Shown piece after piece: positions 30,599-33,733 of a stretch of 33,733 nucleotides of DNA (its first letter is position 1; the number at the start of each line of letters is the position of its first letter). This stretch comes from JBEBSD01 sp040394475 (GTDB lineage Bacteria; Bacteroidota; Bacteroidia; Cytophagales; Spirosomataceae). Below the pieces are notes generated by a model. It made no database searches. It was not told the DNA's origin and worked only from the letters and a program-made list of their open reading frames with translations. The position numbers and the translations under genes are program-made. The stretch spans positions 1 to 33,733 of the forward strand of contig JBEBSD010000065.1 of NCBI GenBank assembly GCA_040394475.1. The letters are read 5' to 3'.

Positions 30599-33500
30599 TT
30601 AAAAAGAAAGATTGATCCCGATAGAAGATGTCCTGAATAGCGGATAGGAGGTCATATCATAACCGGGGGATAACGTGTTATTGATGCTTCGTGACTGCCC
30701 CTCGGGATTTGCCCCTTCATATTTGGTAAACATTGCGAGGTTCTGGACAGTGGCATAAATACGACATCCGTTTATAAAACCTGATTTCCTGATCAGCTCA
30801 TCCGGAAGGTTATAACCCAGCGTGATATTGGCGATCCGCAGGAACGATGCATCTTCTACCCAAAGGGTGTTCACCCGGTGTCCCCAGCTGGGCGTCAGCT
30901 TCGGGACGCCGTACAGGTTTCCAGGTCCCGGATTTGCCTCGCTTCTCCAGCGATCCACCCATTGTTTGCGTACATTGAAGAAACCCTGCAGGTTATCAAC
31001 CGTTTGCCTGAGCCCGTTCATAACCTGCCCTCCGTACTGTCCGTTAATGATGACGCCCAAATGAAAACGTTTGTAAGTAAAAGTATTCGTCAGACCAAAA
31101 GTAAAGTCCGGGTGCGGGTTGCCGATAATTGTATAGTCCAACAGATCGTTGATCAAACCGTCCCCGTCGATATCTTTGTATTTCGGGTTTCCCTCGTATA
31201 CCTGCGTCGTTTTAACGAGATCCGGGTTGGCGATATCGGCCGCTGTATAAATCCCTTCCAGCTCAAAGCCATAGAACTGGCCGATGGGTTTGCCTGCCAT
31301 CGTGATGTGCGTCGGGTTGCTATCATTATTGCCGGTGAGGATCCGGTCATTGTTTTCGTTGATAGACAGCACCATGTTCCGGTTGAAGGCAATATTGGCA
31401 TTGATATCCCATTGTAACTCCCTGGAGACCGGCGTGCCTCCCAGGCTGATTTCTACTCCGCGGTTCCGGACATTGCCTTTATTGACGACCTGCGAGTTGA
31501 AGCCTGTAATGGCCGGAATGATATCATTAAGGAGCATATTCTTGCTTTTTCGCTGGTAGAGGTCCAGCGTAAGCGAGAGGCTGCCCCGAAACAATTCCAG
31601 GTCCAGACCCGCATCCAGTTGGGTGGATTCTTCCCAGGTAAGGTAAGGATTTGAGATTCCGGCATAGGACGCGGTTACCTGGTTATTGCCGAAAATGTAA
31701 GAGCCCGCATTGACAGCAGCCAGGTGGGAGTAGTTTCCGATATTATTATTTCCGCTGATACCGTAGCTGGCCCTGATTTTCAAATCGCTGATGGTTTTAT
31801 GGTTTTGCAGAAACGGTTCCTTTGACAGCCGCCATGCTCCCGCAACTGACGGAAATGTTGCATAGCGGTTGAGGGTTCCGAATCTGGACGAACCGTCCGA
31901 ACGCAATGTCGCGGTGAGCAGGTATTTGTCCTTGAAGCCATAATTGACCCGGCCGAGATAGGAAATCATACTCCATTCGCCGATATTTTCGTCCCAGGCA
32001 CTGATCGCCTGCGCGGCATTAATGGTTTGGATCATGTCGTCGGAATAAGGAGAACCCGTAAGACTGATGGCGTTATTGGTGCTTTTTTGCGTGGTGTAGC
32101 CTAATACGGCATTGATGCGATGATTTCCCCACGACTTGTTATAGGCCAGCGTATTTTCAAGCAGCCAGTTGACATATTCAGAGCGTGTGTTGACAGAAGA
32201 GCCGGTGCCGGCGACAGGAGGCCGGTTGGAGCCTCCTACGGTGCTGGGGATATATTGGACAAATTTGGTAGTCGACCATTGCGTGTTCAACGCGGTCCGG
32301 GCTTTCAGGTGGGGGGTGATGTCCCACTCAAGATAAGCGGTTCCCAGGCTCTGAAACCGATTCTCCTGCTGGGTCGTTTCCCTTAAAACGTATAGGGGAT
32401 TGGCGAAATTCCAGGCGGAGTGGTATTGGCTTTGCGGGGAAACGAGGTAGGGGATGAGTTCGCCGTTTTCATCATAAGGAGACAGCAGCGGATTGGCCCA
32501 GACCGCTACTCCGATAACATCTTCCCGGTTGGAATTGGTATTCGTCCGGTTTTGTTTGATGAAGGAAGGCTGAAGTGTAGCCCCTACCGTGACGACTTTC
32601 CCTATGATGGATTCTAGTCCGATTTTGGCACTGTACCGTTCCACTCCCGTATACCGGACGACCCCTTCCTGCTGAAAGTACCCGAGACTCAGGTCCATTT
32701 TGGAATCGGTTGAGCCTTTCTGGATACTGATATTGTGATCTTGTATGGCGGCGGGCTGAAGGAGAAGGTCATACCAATCGGTTCCGTCGCCGACAAGTTG
32801 TTCCGGGTAGCGGTAGGCTTCCGGGTAGTCTTCCGGCGTAGCCTCCCGGTCGTGAGCCCTGAGAACCGCGATGTCGATCTTGTTGCGCTGAAGATCGACA
32901 AACTCCCGCTGGTTCATCAAATCAGGACGGCCTTTCCGGGGAACATTCTGCACGCCGCGCATGGACGATACGGATACGAGGGTTTTATTGTACTGCCCTT
33001 TTTTAGTCGTAATCATGATGACCCCGTTTGCCCCCCTGGAGCCGTAAATAGCGGTAGAGGAAGCATCCTTCAAAATGGTTACGGATTCAATATCATTCGG
33101 ATTGAGCAGCACGAGTGGGTTCAGGTTCTGATTAAGGTCGGAGGCATAGGGGAGTCCATCGACTACGTATAGAGGCTCATTCCCCGCGCCCAGTGACCCG
33201 CTTCCACGTATACGGATAGAGGTTCCGGCGCCGGGGCCGCCCGACAGCTGCTGGATTTGCACACCTGCTACCTGGCCGATCATCTTCTGGTCGAGTGTTG
33301 CCACCGGAAGGTCTTTGAGCGCTTTTGAGTTGATTTCTGCAACCGATCCGGTCAGGTCACTTTTTTTCATGGTCCCATATCCCACTACAACCACCTCTTC
33401 CAGCGCTTTTTCATCTACCTGCAGGACGACATCCAGAGAAGCCCGGTTTCCTACCTGGATTTCCTGGCTTACATATCCTACAAATGAAAAAATAACGGAG

Positions 33501-33733
33501 ACCTCCTGCGCGTCCGCGATGACCAGGCTGAATACTCCTTCTGCATTGGTAGTCGTGCCTTTTGAGCTGTCTTTTATGAGAATACTTACACCTGGAAGCG
33601 GATCGCCGGAAGAATCGGTTACTTTTCCGGCAAGGGTGCGTTCCGTTATTTCCATTGGTAAAGGAGCTGCTTCCGCACCGGTAGCTGCGGAATTGTCGGC
33701 TTTCCGGAGAATGATCTGGTTGCTGCTGACTTG
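30599..33733 (-). CDS. SusC/RagA TonB-dependent transporter, 5' end outside window
   Basis: The frame is open from the window edge: 26 codons precede the first in-window ATG at 33655 without a stop, reading 'QVSSNQIILRKADNS' and onward, which looks like the last strand of a secretin/TonB N-terminal (STN) domain. The start is therefore upstream of the window, and 33655 should not be used. Following regions: carboxypeptidase-like domain ('LAGKVTDSSGDPLPGVSILI'), TonB box region 'EEVVVVGYGTMKKSDLTGSV', plug ('SIRIRGSGSLG', 'YVVDGLPY', 'IESVTILKDASSTAIYGSRG'), and the 22-strand barrel ending in 'SSIGINLSF' with the terminal aromatic residue. It imports oligosaccharide with SusD, energised by TonB. 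An STN domain usually means signalling to a FecR-type anti-sigma factor, so such a pair may lie upstream. Confidence 0.95.
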   Translation of the reverse strand, partial: QVSSNQIILRKADNSAATGAEAAPLPMEITERTLAGKVTDSSGDPLPGVSILIKDSSKGTTTNAEGVFSLVIADAQEVSVIFSFVGYVSQEIQVGNRASLDVVLQVDEKALEEVVVVGYGTMKKSDLTGSVAEINSKALKDLPVATLDQKMIGQVAGVQIQQLSGGPGAGTSIRIRGSGSLGAGNEPLYVVDGLPYASDLNQNLNPLVLLNPNDIESVTILKDASSTAIYGSRGANGVIMITTKKGQYNKTLVSVSSMRGVQNVPRKGRPDLMNQREFVDLQRNKIDIAVLRAHDREATPEDYPEAYRYPEQLVGDGTDWYDLLLQPAAIQDHNISIQKGSTDSKMDLSLGYFQQEGVVRYTGVERYSAKIGLESIIGKVVTVGATLQPSFIKQNRTNTNSNREDVIGVAVWANPLLSPYDENGELIPYLVSPQSQYHSAWNFANPLYVLRETTQQENRFQSLGTAYLEWDITPHLKARTALNTQWSTTKFVQYIPSTVGGSNRPPVAGTGSSVNTRSEYVNWLLENTLAYNKSWGNHRINAVLGYTTQKSTNNAISLTGSPYSDDMIQTINAAQAISAWDENIGEWSMISYLGRVNYGFKDKYLLTATLRSDGSSRFGTLNRYATFPSVAGAWRLSKEPFLQNHKTISDLKIRASYGISGNNNIGNYSHLAAVNAGSYIFGNNQVTASYAGISNPYLTWEESTQLDAGLDLELFRGSLSLTLDLYQRKSKNMLLNDIIPAITGFNSQVVNKGNVRNRGVEISLGGTPVSRELQWDINANIAFNRNMVLSINENNDRILTGNNDSNPTHITMAGKPIGQFYGFELEGIYTAADIANPDLVKTTQVYEGNPKYKDIDGDGLINDLLDYTIIGNPHPDFTFGLTNTFTYKRFHLGVIINGQYGGQVMNGLRQTVDNLQGFFNVRKQWVDRWRSEANPGPGNLYGVPKLTPSWGHRVNTLWVEDASFLRIANITLGYNLPDELIRKSGFINGCRIYATVQNLAMFTKYEGANPEGQSRSINNTLSPGYDMTSYPLFRTSSIGINLSF

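Overview
The window looks like a chromosomal segment of a free-living, polysaccharide-degrading Bacteroidota, most likely of the Cytophagales (Dyadobacter/Spirosoma-like). The evidence is a SusC/SusD pair, type IX secretion (T9SS) C-terminal sorting domains of the 'YPNP...' kind, many short lipoproteins, TAnnTTTG-type promoter motifs and weak Shine-Dalgarno sequences. The genus is an inference. Only two genes, a response regulator and a DUF1801 protein, lie on the + strand.

Layout. (1) 1-2,430: a heptamer tandem repeat, then an alpha/beta hydrolase and an MFS organic-anion transporter in a tight minus-strand operon, preceded by two copies of a 76-bp palindromic repeat that abuts a duplicated scrap of the hydrolase start. 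(2) 2,493-5,829: a SnoaL/DUF4440-like lipoprotein, a PKD plus beta-helix lipoprotein, a small basic exported protein with a consensus promoter, and an AraC-family regulator. (3) 5,957-21,679: three exported-protein genes, namely a choice-of-anchor A adhesin with a T9SS sorting domain, a 3,948-residue modular beta-helix protein, and a 360-residue T9SS cargo protein followed by a clear terminator. The giant protein has about nine modules of 290-400 residues, six CNW(F/Y/W) motifs, an internal duplication of about 1 kb still almost identical at the nucleotide level in places, and no visible sorting domain of its own. (4) 22,012-23,024: an orphan LuxR-type response regulator divergent from the surface-protein cluster, and a DUF1801 protein. 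(5) 23,069-33,733: a polysaccharide utilization locus, in transcription order SusC (5' end cut off by the window edge), SusD, then four sulfatases.

How the genes work together. The SusCD complex would import an oligosaccharide across the outer membrane, and four exported sulfatases, two of them lipoproteins, would remove sulfate esters. The substrate is therefore probably a sulfated glycan, but no glycoside hydrolase or lyase is visible here and the glycan cannot be named. The last sulfatase lacks the active-site lysine kept by the other three and has a Ser for one metal-binding Asp, so it may be a degenerate or non-catalytic member. No FGly-generating enzyme or anaerobic sulfatase maturase is in the window. 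The T9SS cluster is probably a cell-surface adhesion or matrix system; its ligand is unknown.

No tRNA, rRNA, CRISPR array, transposase or replication origin was recognised.
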